Positions 37,501 through 46,104 of a DNA stretch of 64,000 nt are shown here, in pieces. A model generated the notes under the pieces. The model saw only the letters and a list, made by a program, of their open reading frames with translations. It was not told where the DNA came from and searched no databases. Each line of letters begins with the position of its first letter. Position 1 is the first letter of the stretch. Source of the stretch: Chitinophaga oryzae (GTDB taxonomy: Bacteria > Bacteroidota > Bacteroidia > Chitinophagales > Chitinophagaceae); the NCBI RefSeq assembly GCF_012516375.2, contig NZ_CP051204.2:6510001-6574000 (forward strand). Direction: 5' to 3'. Made by a program: the position numbers and the translations under genes.

Positions 37501-37984
37501 TACGCCGGAGCTCATGTTTGGCGCCACACTGGGCGTCGCCTACAAAGGCTTCGATGTATCCCTGCTTTTCCAGGGTGCCGCCCATACCGATGTGATGCTC
37601 AACAATGAAGCGGTGTATGAGTTCTTCCAGGGTGGTAAGGTAAAACCTTTCCACCTCGGCCGCTGGACACCGGAAACCGCCGCCACGGCTACCTATCCGC
37701 GCCTGCACAGCAACACCAACGGCAACAACCACCGCGGCTCTTCCTTCTGGGTAAAAGACGCCAGCTATGTGCGCCTCAAAAACGCGGAAATAGGCTACCA
37801 GCTCCCCAAAAACTGGGTAAAGCCGGTAGGCCTCTCCTATGTTCGTTTATACGCCAACGGTATGAACCTCTTTACCTGGGACAAACTGAAAGACTACCAG
37901 GTAGACCCTGAAATCGGTGACGGCAACGGCGCCATGTATCCCATTCAGCGCATCTGGAATTTCGGTATTGATGTTAGATTTTAA
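34577..37984 (+). CDS. SusC/RagA-family TonB-dependent outer-membrane transporter with STN domain
   Basis: This 1135-residue protein has a signal anchor, then an STN domain (about residues 55-115: LTLKNETLKSALSKVESLSGFRLAY) typical of transporters that signal to FecR. A carboxypeptidase-regulatory-like domain (GSVVENKTNVVLPGVSVQVKGT), the TonB plug (LYIRGVGTLNGASPIIMVDGIE) and the beta-barrel ending in IWNFGIDVRF follow. It forms a complex with the next gene's SusD lipoprotein and imports oligomers. The start is ATG at 34577; M4 at 34586 is also possible. The substrate is unknown. The downstream metalloprotease suggests a peptide or protein target. Confidence 0.94.
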   Translation: MPVMHKFLAVSTQLTATLLPCMFRHGRHMAKTITLALLSILLLSSVLSASPGRAQDIATKQITLTLKNETLKSALSKVESLSGFRLAYPPEQVNLYGNVSLPKATRSVKTTLELLLANTYLNFRQSDNIIIIFRPSEPNNHTADTTVRPAPQTSNGAMRTIIGSVVENKTNVVLPGVSVQVKGTSRGTQTQSDGTYSIQVPASMKTLVFSFIGYETREVEVSASNQTDVTMTPSSLGLKDVVVVAYGQQKKATVTGAIASISTKELVQSPVSNLTNALAGRLPGLITTQRSGEPGVDASNLYIRGVGTLNGASPIIMVDGIERPMDYVDPNDIETLTILKDAAATAVLGMRGANGAILITTKRGKAGPPSVSFRASAGVTEATRLPEYLGSYDYASLLNEALKNDGAQPAFTQAQLDGYKSGKLPNTDYYKFIMKPSTVAQGNLNVSGGNNIARYFISAGYNVQDGLYAHTAENRDGYTGNNNMKRYNLRANVDVDITPDLTARVDIAGIMTDRRDGNNSASTIMNLANRMAPIYPIVNPDGSLWGNGTFQSNILGELSQKGYRRWYNNTVQGTFALTRKLDVITKNLTAKVSFSYDNTNSPSASYTRNYAVFEPLYDAQGNITSYKQSGQDTRIDPNGSFSGGGANRSTYLEATANWNRQFGRHEATAMVLWNRRLNESGSSIPKAYQSLLFRGTYNYMQKYLLEFSASYQGSENFPKESRYGFFPSISAGWVLSEESFIKDNIAAISFLKIRGSYGEVGNDQAGSDRFLWFTSWGGGDPYYFGTNASQANGWKQGAIGNPGVTWERGRQANVAIEARFWKNLLGISLDLFTQRRSKILIRRNTLSDVFGQDIKAQNIGIVDNKGLELELSHENTIGKVHYFIKPNVTFARNNIVYQDEVAQAYPWMKRTGHPIGTKFGLISEGFFKDQADVDNSPFQNFSAYGPGDMKYKKLTGKEYDFIQSNFDETAIGYARTPELMFGATLGVAYKGFDVSLLFQGAAHTDVMLNNEAVYEFFQGGKVKPFHLGRWTPETAATATYPRLHSNTNGNNHRGSSFWVKDASYVRLKNAEIGYQLPKNWVKPVGLSYVRLYANGMNLFTWDKLKDYQVDPEIGDGNGAMYPIQRIWNFGIDVRF

Positions 37985-37986
37985 AA

Positions 37987-39705
37987 ATGATCGTTATGCA
38001 ATATTCACCTCTCTATAAAAAACTCATCCTCTTCTGTGTACTGGCAACGCTCACCTTCAGCGCCTGTAAAAAAGGTTATCTCGACAGGGCCGCTACCACC
38101 CAGCAACAGGACCAGGACATCTTCACCAATTTCGCTATGACAGACCAGGTGGTCAACAACCTCTACTCCAGGCTGCGTGGCGCCTATACCTACCTGGGCG
38201 GCTATTCCATGTCGTCCGGTACCGACGAAGCCAAAGACGCCTCCAACTGGATGGCCTCCATGAGCTTTAACAACGGCTCCTGGTCCGGCAACAACAACCC
38301 TATCGGTAATACCTGGCGGGATAACTATGTTGCCATCCGGCAGGCCAATGCTATCCTGGAAGGCGTGGCCAAATACAAAACCCCGGATGACGCCAACAAT
38401 CCCGGCGCGCTGAACAACCGTATCGGGGAAGTGTATTTCCTCCGCGCCTATTACCTCGCGGAACTGGTACGCCAGTTCGGCGGTGTGATCATCGTCACCA
38501 AAACCATTGACCAGAACGACAATGCAGCCCTCAATCAGTCCCGTAGCCCGTATGACGCCTGCATCAGCCAGATATTGGCCGACTGCGACGAAGCGATCAA
38601 ACGGCTGCCGCTAAATTACCCCTCCACGCAACTGGGCCGCGTTACCAAAGGCGCCTGCCTTGCCCTCAAGGCCCGTATGCTGCTCTACAGCGCCAGCCCG
38701 CTCTGGGCCATCGCCGGCAAGAACGGCTTCCTCGCCGATATCAGCTCCAACAACACCGCTTCCGACCCGGAGAAATGGCGTAAGGCAGCGGCAGCCGCCA
38801 AAGCGGTGATAGACCTGACCGCAGCACAGGGAGGCGCCGCCTACAGGCTGGAAAGCACACTGGCAGACAGGCTGACCATGTTCACCAGCAACACCCTGCT
38901 GAGTCCCGAAGTGATCTGGGTAAGGATGAAAGAAGCGAACCAGGATTATGACCGCTACCTCTTTCCCTATGGCAGCAACGGCTGGTCCGGATGCTCGCCC
39001 ACCCAAAACCTGGTAGACGATTATGAAATGGCCAACGGCCTGCCTATTACCGATCCTGCTTCCGGCTATGATCCGGCCAAACCTTATACCGGCCGCGACG
39101 CCCGCTTTTACACCGATATCAGCTACAACGGCGCGCCCTGGAAAGGACGGAAAATAGAGACCTTTGAAAGAGGGAAGGACGAACAAAGCACGCAGACAGA
39201 CCATACCCGCACCGGCTACAGCTGCCGTAAACTGGCCAATGAAAGCATCACCATCAACCAGGGCCCCGGCCGCGATGTACACGGCATCCTCTTCCGCCTG
39301 GCAGAGTTCTACCTCAGCTACGCGGAAGCGCTCAACGAATATGATCCCGGCAATGCCGATATCGCCAAATACATCAACCTGATCCGTGCCCGCGCCGGCC
39401 AGCCGCCACTGCCTGCAGGCCTGAACCAGGCCGAGATGCGCAAACGCATCCGCAACGAAAGAAGAATTGAGCTCAGCTTCGAGAACCACCGCTTCTGGGA
39501 TGTACGGCGCTGGAAGATCGCAGAGAACACAGAAAAAACGATCTGGGGTATGCGGCCCATCGCCGATGCCGCCGCGCCGGACGGCTACCGCTATGAAAAG
39601 TTCAAAGTGGAAGACCGCCTGTGGCGCAACGCTATGTACGTGATCCCCATCACTACCGACGAAACCTTACGGAATACACAGTTAAAACAAAACGAGGGCT
39701 GGTAA
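37987..39705 (+). CDS. SusD/RagB-family nutrient-binding lipoprotein
   Basis: The 572-residue protein has a lipobox (LTFSACKKG) and the SusD pattern of tetratricopeptide-like helices. The typical elements are DNYVAIRQANAILE, EVYFLRAYYLAELVRQFGGV and the C-terminal RNERRIELSFENHRFWDVRRWK. It caps the SusC barrel on the cell surface and binds the substrate. It starts 2 bp after the susC stop and is followed 1 bp later by the metalloprotease gene, so the three genes are a tight operon. Confidence 0.94.
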   Translation: MIVMQYSPLYKKLILFCVLATLTFSACKKGYLDRAATTQQQDQDIFTNFAMTDQVVNNLYSRLRGAYTYLGGYSMSSGTDEAKDASNWMASMSFNNGSWSGNNNPIGNTWRDNYVAIRQANAILEGVAKYKTPDDANNPGALNNRIGEVYFLRAYYLAELVRQFGGVIIVTKTIDQNDNAALNQSRSPYDACISQILADCDEAIKRLPLNYPSTQLGRVTKGACLALKARMLLYSASPLWAIAGKNGFLADISSNNTASDPEKWRKAAAAAKAVIDLTAAQGGAAYRLESTLADRLTMFTSNTLLSPEVIWVRMKEANQDYDRYLFPYGSNGWSGCSPTQNLVDDYEMANGLPITDPASGYDPAKPYTGRDARFYTDISYNGAPWKGRKIETFERGKDEQSTQTDHTRTGYSCRKLANESITINQGPGRDVHGILFRLAEFYLSYAEALNEYDPGNADIAKYINLIRARAGQPPLPAGLNQAEMRKRIRNERRIELSFENHRFWDVRRWKIAENTEKTIWGMRPIADAAAPDGYRYEKFKVEDRLWRNAMYVIPITTDETLRNTQLKQNEGW

Positions 39706-39706
39706 T

Positions 39707-40414
39707 ATGAAAACGATCCGATTAATCATACTCTGCACCGGCCTGTTCGTCCATGCTTGTGCCCACGACAGCAGCACGGCTGCACCGGCGGCCGTTATGC
39801 CGGCCGTCACCACCGATTCCATTACCCGCGGAGACTATACGCTGGTGTTCATCAACCAATCGCCCACTTTCGACCTGCAGCTAAAAGAAAGAATGATCAA
39901 TACCTTCTTTACCGTATACCCGGTGCTGGCCAATGCCTACAATCCCAACACGCTGAAGAAGGTCACTTTTGTGATCGATCCTTCCTATACCGGCGTGGCC
40001 GCCACCAGCGGCGGACGGGTGGTATATAATCCCGAATGGTTCCGGCAGCATCCCGGCGACATCGACGTGGTGACACATGAAGTGATGCACGTCGTACAGT
40101 CATACCCGGGAGGCGCCGGCCCCGGCTGGCTCACTGAAGGCATCGCCGACTATGTGCGTTACCGTTATGGTGTGGATAACGACGGCGCCGGCTGGTCGCT
40201 GACGGCGTTCAACCCGTCACAGCGGTACGACAACAGCTATCGTATCACCGCCCGTTTCCTGGTATGGCTCGAAAAAAATTTCAGCGACAAGCTCGTCAAA
40301 ATACTCGACGATCACATGCGCCGTAAAACATATTCACCCGGCATCTGGCAAAGCCAGACAGGTAAATCCCTGGATGACCTGTGGCAGGACTACGCCAGCC
40401 GGCCAGCTTTATAA
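39707..40414 (+). CDS. Secreted metalloprotease of the basic secretory protein family
   Basis: This 235-residue lipoprotein (lipobox VHACAHDS) carries HEVMHVVQ, an HExxH zinc-binding motif, and GWLTEGIADYVRYRYG, which provides the third ligand region. The order resembles the plant-type basic secretory protein (BSP, PF04450) family. The N-terminal part includes VFINQSPTFDLQLKERMINTFF, also typical. It is probably a surface protease whose products are taken up by the adjacent SusC/SusD pair. It is followed by a strong terminator. Confidence 0.85.
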   Translation: MKTIRLIILCTGLFVHACAHDSSTAAPAAVMPAVTTDSITRGDYTLVFINQSPTFDLQLKERMINTFFTVYPVLANAYNPNTLKKVTFVIDPSYTGVAATSGGRVVYNPEWFRQHPGDIDVVTHEVMHVVQSYPGGAGPGWLTEGIADYVRYRYGVDNDGAGWSLTAFNPSQRYDNSYRITARFLVWLEKNFSDKLVKILDDHMRRKTYSPGIWQSQTGKSLDDLWQDYASRPAL

Positions 40415-40473
40415 ATACCTGGAAAAATGTCATCCCGATTCATCGGAATGTTATGATGCACGTTTTACAAATG

Positions 40474-40505
40474 AAAAGCCGCCTCTTTTTTGAGGCGGCT
40501 TTTTC
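40474..40505. terminator. Strong bidirectional terminator
   Basis: A 12-bp stem AAAAGCCGCCTC (40474-40485) with GAGGCGGCTTTT (40492-40503) and T6 loop, followed by T's on the plus strand and A's before it. It separates two convergent genes, the metalloprotease and the T9SS protein. Confidence 0.9.
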
Positions 40506-40527
40506 GTTTTTGTCTGTATGAAAATCT

Positions 40528-42468
40528 TTATCTTGTTAAGACAATCTTGCGGGTAAATAATCTTTTATCTTTCGTTTGCAGGGTAAGTACGTACATTCCT
40601 CCTGGTAACGTCGGTGGCAAATCAATCACAGTGGATCTTACTTTGGAACGATAAACTTCCGCGCCAACAGTACTTCTTACAATGATCTCCGCATCTTGCA
40701 GGGGAAGGTTTCCATGTAAAGTAATCTGTCCCGTTGTTGGGTTAGGGGATATCGTCAGCTTTTTATTTTCCTTTGCAGCAACCGTTTTCATTTTGTTTGA
40801 TACGGCTGTCCGGGCGCTGGCCGCTGAGTTTGGAGATACAGGATAAGCATGTGCCAGCAGGCGTATTTCCCCGTCACTCAGCGCTCTGTTATATATCACC
40901 AGTTCGTCGATATCTGCCCGGTCGAGGGCAATTTTGATCTTTTTGTGGTTACTTCGTCCCTCCTGTGTCCATGAGGTACAGTTTTCATCTCCCTGGCCTG
41001 GTTTTCCGTTAATATAAATGCAGGCATTATCAGTTGCCGGTCCATCCGCCTTTAATACCAATACATAATGGGCATAACCGGGCCTTTGCTCAATTTGTCC
41101 GCCGTCAAATTCTTCACCAACCTCGAGGTGCTCAGGCGTCATATGGAACTTTTGACCAAAAGCTTCCAGCGTAAGAAAAGGTTGTGGCCTTGCAGGAGGA
41201 AGATATTCCCCGGGATTATCCGGATCAGGAACAGGTGGATCACCCTCCCTTATATCAGCCCAGAACGCAATGGTAATGTCTCCGGTATAAAGCGATGGTG
41301 AGATATCGGGACTTTCAAGCGTACAGGCTGCGGTTGTTGAAGTGAGACCTCGGTCGCACCCTATATCATTTTTGTATTCGGGAAACAGCGTAGACGCATT
41401 CAAATAAAATCCGGGGGTTGTACTGTAGGTATTTCCATTAAAGGGAAAATAATAAAATGGGTCAAATAGAACACTCTTACAGGCATTCAGCATAAGCTCA
41501 TCCTGGTAAGCGTAATAGATTTTTAAATCCGCCGTGTAGTTTGCATAGTTAATCAGTGTAAACGAAACACCATGATAAAGCTGTGAGGTCATGAATTCTA
41601 TTGTTCCCCGGTAGGGATCCTGAGGATCTGGCTTTAATCCGACAACTACTTCCGGATTATTATTCTCATCTATGTTTATTGTGCTAATCAATGCTCTCTC
41701 CCGTCTTATTTGTTCAATAGGCTTAGTATCGCTGCCAACCCCTATCACCAGTTTGGTAAAAGTTCTCGCGGCAGGAAAATAAAGGGCTTGGCTAGCAGAT
41801 ACGTTCAACGTCGAGAAATCATTTTCATTGGGGCCAACTGCATTCTGTGGGTTTTGAACATCGCAATAGGTGCATGGTTTGGGAACTTTATGTGTTTCTC
41901 TGTTTGCATAAATTCTGTTATCCAACTGATAGGCATAATAAACATTAAGCCCTCCATTGAGGTTTAAGAGGCCGGCATTGAGGCTTATTCTGATCCGGTC
42001 ATACGGTTGGGTGGTAGCAAACTCTATAGTGCCTCTGCCTGATCCGGAACCTGATATACCGATGTTGAGTAATTCACTGTCCACGATCCTGTAGTCGTTA
42101 TTGGAGGTGTTGCCGTTAAAAGTTTCCACGGAAACTCCTGCCAGTAACTGTGCAGATAAACCTGACTGATTTGTGCCTATGCCAATAACAACTTTCGTAT
42201 ATTTTTTTACGGCTGGAAAAATCAGTGTTTGTTCTATTCTTCCCATAAGTCCCAGTGGAATTTGCAGGGAAGCATAATTACTTTCATCAGGTCCGACAAC
42301 ATTTTGCGGATTTTGAACAGCGCAACCCACGCATAGTCCATAAATTTGAAAGTTCTGGCTACTGACATATGCTTTTTGTGCGTAGGAACACGTGTTCATC
42401 AGGAACACAAACAGCACCAGCAGTGGCATCTTCCTGAGAAGGAAGCCGGTTAATAAATGAGGGTTCAT
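40528..42468 (-). CDS. T9SS-sorted surface protein with tandem CxxC domains and LamG-like domain
   Basis: This 646-residue protein has a signal peptide (ending SYAQ). Two homologous domains follow, each starting with a CxxC (CVGC at 46-49, CTYC at 199-202), QNPQN.VGP.E and ending in VYYAYQ or IYYAYQ. A LamG/concanavalin-like domain (about 340-560, with DITIAFWADIREG and ADIDELVIYNRALSDGEI) is next. The type IX secretion sorting domain closes the protein (SPNPTTGQITLHGNLPLQD, MYVLTLQTKDKRLFTRKIVLTR). It is therefore anchored or released at the surface. Target and role are unknown. It sits at the left border of the A/T-rich block. Confidence 0.85.
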   Translation of the reverse strand: MNPHLLTGFLLRKMPLLVLFVFLMNTCSYAQKAYVSSQNFQIYGLCVGCAVQNPQNVVGPDESNYASLQIPLGLMGRIEQTLIFPAVKKYTKVVIGIGTNQSGLSAQLLAGVSVETFNGNTSNNDYRIVDSELLNIGISGSGSGRGTIEFATTQPYDRIRISLNAGLLNLNGGLNVYYAYQLDNRIYANRETHKVPKPCTYCDVQNPQNAVGPNENDFSTLNVSASQALYFPAARTFTKLVIGVGSDTKPIEQIRRERALISTINIDENNNPEVVVGLKPDPQDPYRGTIEFMTSQLYHGVSFTLINYANYTADLKIYYAYQDELMLNACKSVLFDPFYYFPFNGNTYSTTPGFYLNASTLFPEYKNDIGCDRGLTSTTAACTLESPDISPSLYTGDITIAFWADIREGDPPVPDPDNPGEYLPPARPQPFLTLEAFGQKFHMTPEHLEVGEEFDGGQIEQRPGYAHYVLVLKADGPATDNACIYINGKPGQGDENCTSWTQEGRSNHKKIKIALDRADIDELVIYNRALSDGEIRLLAHAYPVSPNSAASARTAVSNKMKTVAAKENKKLTISPNPTTGQITLHGNLPLQDAEIIVRSTVGAEVYRSKVRSTVIDLPPTLPGGMYVLTLQTKDKRLFTRKIVLTR

Positions 42469-42699
42469 ATATTCAGATTTTGGTTATTCTGCGCTAAAAT
42501 TACAGGCCACACCAGTTTTCCATCTGCAGCAATGCTTTCCTGCATGACGAGATCGACCGTTGCAGGCAATCTGAATTTACCATTTTTATCCGGGTTTCCA
42601 AAGCACCTGTCTTATCCTGATGATGAAGCTGCCAGGTGGCTGGTCCAAACAACAATTGACAAAATAATGAATGTTGTTTTTGTTATATTGTAATGCCAT

Positions 42700-43578
42700 A
42701 TGAAAAAAACATATCTCATCTTACACCTGTCGGTGATCATCGCAGCCTTCACCGGTATATTCGGAAAACTGATCTCTCTTAATGAAGGGCTGCTGGTCTG
42801 GTACAGGATATTTTTCTCTTTCGTCTGGTTGTTTTTTATTGTGAAAATATTCAAAGTTAGCACTGCCATTCCCCGGCGGGAGAAATTCGACATCGCGAAG
42901 ATCGGGCTGCTGATCACCATTCACTGGATTTTCTTTTACGGCAGCATTAAATACGGTAACATTTCCATCGGCGCTGTTTGCTATTGCCTGACCAGCTTTT
43001 TTACCGCGATATTTGCGCCGCTCATCAACAAAAAGAAGTTCGCCGTCACAGAGCTGGTGTTAAGCCTGTTTACCCTGTTGGGTATCAGCCTCATTTTTCA
43101 CTTCGACGTATCTTATCAGCTGGGCATCGCGCTGGGTACCATATCATCCGCTTTCGCGGCACTGTACACCATCTACAACGAACGGTTGGTGAAACGGTAC
43201 GACAGTAAGCTGATCAACTATTACCAGATGATGGGCGGCACTGTCGGCTGGGGTATTTTATTGCCGGTGTACCTTTATTTCTTCCCGGTAAAAAATATTC
43301 TCCCGGTCGGGGAAGATATCGTATACCTGTTGCTGTTATCCCTGATCTGTACGGTGGGGTTATACATCATGTTTGCAGAGACGTTGAAGAAAGTCCCGGC
43401 TTTTACGGTCAACCTGAGTTTTAACCTGGAACCCATTTATGCCATTACCATCGCCTTTTTGTTTTTTGGAGAAGGGAAACAGGTAAACGGTGCGTTTTAT
43501 GTAGGATTGGCGCTGGTCGGTATTTCTGTGATTTTGCAGACGGTGATTTCCGTGCGGCAGAAACGGCGGGTCAGCTGA
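42700..43578 (+). CDS. EamA-family (DMT superfamily) transporter
   Basis: This 292-residue protein has ten predicted membrane helices in two EamA repeats. The first contains NEGLLVWYRIFFSFVWLFF, and the second ends with PAFTVNLSFNLEPIYAITIAFLFFGEG. The pattern matches the EamA signature (xxLEPxxaxxxAxxxxGE). It could export amino acids or nucleotide sugars. It converges on the next gene with an 8-bp overlap of the stop regions. Confidence 0.88.
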   Translation: MKKTYLILHLSVIIAAFTGIFGKLISLNEGLLVWYRIFFSFVWLFFIVKIFKVSTAIPRREKFDIAKIGLLITIHWIFFYGSIKYGNISIGAVCYCLTSFFTAIFAPLINKKKFAVTELVLSLFTLLGISLIFHFDVSYQLGIALGTISSAFAALYTIYNERLVKRYDSKLINYYQMMGGTVGWGILLPVYLYFFPVKNILPVGEDIVYLLLLSLICTVGLYIMFAETLKKVPAFTVNLSFNLEPIYAITIAFLFFGEGKQVNGAFYVGLALVGISVILQTVISVRQKRRVS

Positions 43579-44905
43579 TAGAGAATAATTGATTGCCACA
43601 TCCCCGCTTGAGATGCAGTAAGACCAGCTCCCGATAGGAGGCGGGACTTTTTTCTATTTCTGCTTCATCAAAAAATTGCCTGAGATAATCCATGATAGCA
43701 TCCAGACGGCGAGGCCTTCCCAGATGTGATAACAACAGTGTATCCATCTCGTCACATGCTACCCTTCTGAACATTTTCACATAGCCGGAGGGTATACGGC
43801 ATAACAGCTTCTCTTCTCCGCCTGACTTGTGCATTTTTCTTCTTAACAGCTTATTAGTCTGAAACCGGGCCCGGGACAATCGTTCCTCATCACCAAAGGT
43901 AAGGTCAAACTTTTCAAACTGCATCCGTTCATGCTCATAAACAGCATGCCAGTCCTGTTTTGAGCCCCGCCGGGCAGTCTCTTCCTCCTGGTAGCAGCGC
44001 AGCTGCATCGTAATGTTTGATTTTTTACACTCCGATATGATACGGTAATAGTATTCCGGAAAATCCTTTCTTAATCTCTTGGCAAGCATTAAACAGGTCT
44101 CCAGGTGACTTTTAAAGCTGCCAAGCATATGAATAAATCTCTTTCTGGAAGGAACTTCATTAAAGTTTGTAATTCCCCTGTACACCATATCTGTGACGGG
44201 TTCCGGGAAATAACACTTCACCGGGATATTTTCCCTGGCTGCCAGCGCACCGAATATTACCTGCTCATAAATCATATTAAACTCGGGATGCGCTAACACC
44301 GCGGCCTTGTCCCGGTTTTTCTGTATCATCCTAAAAGCCTCATTGGTATACCTTTGGAAGAAATCAATATTTTTCCCTCCCATTACGCCTGCATTATAGG
44401 ATACAATAGGCGCCCCTGCTCCAACAGCCTCAGCCAGATAGTCGGGCAGCCACGCTCCCTGCTTAAGCAGGTCCTGCAGGATAGGACGGTAGAATGCGGG
44501 TGTATGTTCCTGATTTTGGGTGATGAGTTCAGCATTCATTATCTCTTTATCTATTCGTTCCCAGAGAAAGGTATCACCATCAAAATGAACAAAAGGCGCT
44601 TTTTGGAGGCTATAGGTGCGCACCTTGGGCACTGCCCACAACGCCGCAGGGACGTCTTCATCACTGAAAACAGTGTGTACATGCGTATAGGGTAGTTGCA
44701 GCCGGTCTATCAGCACTTCCTTTCCGGCATCGTTTGTATACAAATGGACTTCCCCATATAGCTTATGCAGCTGCGCTGCGCTTAGGGCCCAGCTCATCCA
44801 GTTAAATTCCGGGGATGGAAATCCCAGTGAGTTCGATAAGGGATCGTTACCATTGTTGCGGAGGCAGAGGGTCTGAATGACGGCGGGTGATGTTAACATA
44901 CACAA
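43571..44905 (-). CDS. DUF6734-like glycosyltransferase-fold protein of the peptide cassette
   Basis: This 444-residue soluble protein contains PKVRTYSLQKAPFVHFDGDTFLWE, a DxD-type motif in a GT-A-like fold, followed by SYNAGVMGGKNIDFFQRY and QVIFGALAARENIPVKC. That order is characteristic of a Bacteroidota family I recall as DUF6734. It lacks a signal peptide and membrane segments. It is the last gene of the minus-strand unit (VKOR fusion, peptide, TlpA, this gene) and begins 13 bp after the TlpA stop. Glycosylation of a peptide or surface product is an inference from the DxD motif; the family assignment is from memory and needs a search. Confidence 0.65.
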   Translation of the reverse strand: MCMLTSPAVIQTLCLRNNGNDPLSNSLGFPSPEFNWMSWALSAAQLHKLYGEVHLYTNDAGKEVLIDRLQLPYTHVHTVFSDEDVPAALWAVPKVRTYSLQKAPFVHFDGDTFLWERIDKEIMNAELITQNQEHTPAFYRPILQDLLKQGAWLPDYLAEAVGAGAPIVSYNAGVMGGKNIDFFQRYTNEAFRMIQKNRDKAAVLAHPEFNMIYEQVIFGALAARENIPVKCYFPEPVTDMVYRGITNFNEVPSRKRFIHMLGSFKSHLETCLMLAKRLRKDFPEYYYRIISECKKSNITMQLRCYQEEETARRGSKQDWHAVYEHERMQFEKFDLTFGDEERLSRARFQTNKLLRRKMHKSGGEEKLLCRIPSGYVKMFRRVACDEMDTLLLSHLGRPRRLDAIMDYLRQFFDEAEIEKSPASYRELVLLHLKRGCGNQLFSIS

Positions 44906-44918
44906 TTGTGATAAGTTG

Positions 44919-46046
44919 TTATTTTTTTAATAACGCATCAAACAGTGATAGCAGTTCTTTTTCGGTATTTCCACTAAACCCGGAGTATCGCCTGATTTCC
45001 TTCCCGGTATGGTCAGTAACGACCGTCAACGGGATAGCAGAAAAATTAAAGCCTGCCTTCACGCGATTGATCTCTGTACTGTCCACCTTCACCTGCTCCC
45101 ATGGCATCGCCTCCTGTCTGACAGCCTTCATCCAGTCTGCCTGGTTTTTATCTATGGATATGCTGATCATATGAATACCTTTACCACTAAATCGGGCGTG
45201 GATTTTTTTCAGCTCAGGAATTTCCTCCCTGCAAGGGCCACACCAACTGGCCCAAAAGACGAGTAGATTAAGCTTGGAAGAAGGGACGATCCAGTTTTTT
45301 TTGTTGCCGGAGGTGTCGGTCGCAGCCAATGCTGCTTTCTCCTTCCGGAATTGAGTTCTGGTCCCAATAAAACTTTTCAGTTTGCCGGCTGTTCCGGAGT
45401 GCTGTACATCCGTATTAAAAAGCGACAGGAGGCTTTCGAGCTCCTTGTCAGTATATTCTTCCTTTGATCCGTATATATCCTGCAACAGTGTGTAGGCCAT
45501 AGGATACTCAGTGATTTCCTGTTGGTATCTTTTAATGATCGCCGCCCGTTGGGTAGTATCGGAAGTACCAAGCCGTCCGAAACCACTCATCTGGTGTTTG
45601 TACATTACCTCCGTTTCCTTACCTGCTTTTATTTCCAGGCCTTTACAATAGTAGCCGTCGCCCTCCCCGAAACAAGTCAACTCTCCGGTAACATTTGTAA
45701 TGCCTGGTTCCAGCACAAAAGCACTGTGCAGGTATGCCTGTTTTTCGGTGGTAAGGGCCCGGTTGGTATATCTGAAGCTCCTGATCCGGCCATCCTTGTC
45801 AATATAGCTGATGCTGGCATAATAAGGTTCAAAAGAGGAGGGGACTTTTAGCCTGAAGTAAAAGGAATCATTTTTAACAATCGCGGAATCAAGAAAAGTG
45901 TCCCAATGAAAAGCATTTGCCAGATACACCTTACCGTGTGGAACATTTTTAACATGGCCTCTGATTTCTATCTCCTTATCTGTAGCGGACGTCCTACAGC
46001 CAATTCCCAAAATGAGTAGAAAAAAAATGATCTGTCGTGTCATCAT
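44919..46046 (-). CDS. DUF4369-TlpA thioredoxin-like lipoprotein
   Basis: The 375-residue protein starts with a lipoprotein signal (lipobox LGIGC). A DUF4369 beta domain (about 25-120: IEIRGHVKNVPHGKVYLANAF) and a helical spacer follow. The TlpA-type thioredoxin domain has the active site FWASWCGPCREEIPELK and cis-Pro in SAIPLTVV. The site is the reductive WCGPC type. In the cell envelope it could reduce, isomerise or shuttle disulfides of the peptide encoded immediately upstream. The gene begins 58 bp after the peptide stop. Confidence 0.9.
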   Translation of the reverse strand: MMTRQIIFFLLILGIGCRTSATDKEIEIRGHVKNVPHGKVYLANAFHWDTFLDSAIVKNDSFYFRLKVPSSFEPYYASISYIDKDGRIRSFRYTNRALTTEKQAYLHSAFVLEPGITNVTGELTCFGEGDGYYCKGLEIKAGKETEVMYKHQMSGFGRLGTSDTTQRAAIIKRYQQEITEYPMAYTLLQDIYGSKEEYTDKELESLLSLFNTDVQHSGTAGKLKSFIGTRTQFRKEKAALAATDTSGNKKNWIVPSSKLNLLVFWASWCGPCREEIPELKKIHARFSGKGIHMISISIDKNQADWMKAVRQEAMPWEQVKVDSTEINRVKAGFNFSAIPLTVVTDHTGKEIRRYSGFSGNTEKELLSLFDALLKK

Positions 46047-46104
46047 AAATAGGTTTTATAGTGGGGCCGGCGCAAATGTAATGCTCAGCCCCTGAACATG
46101 TTGC

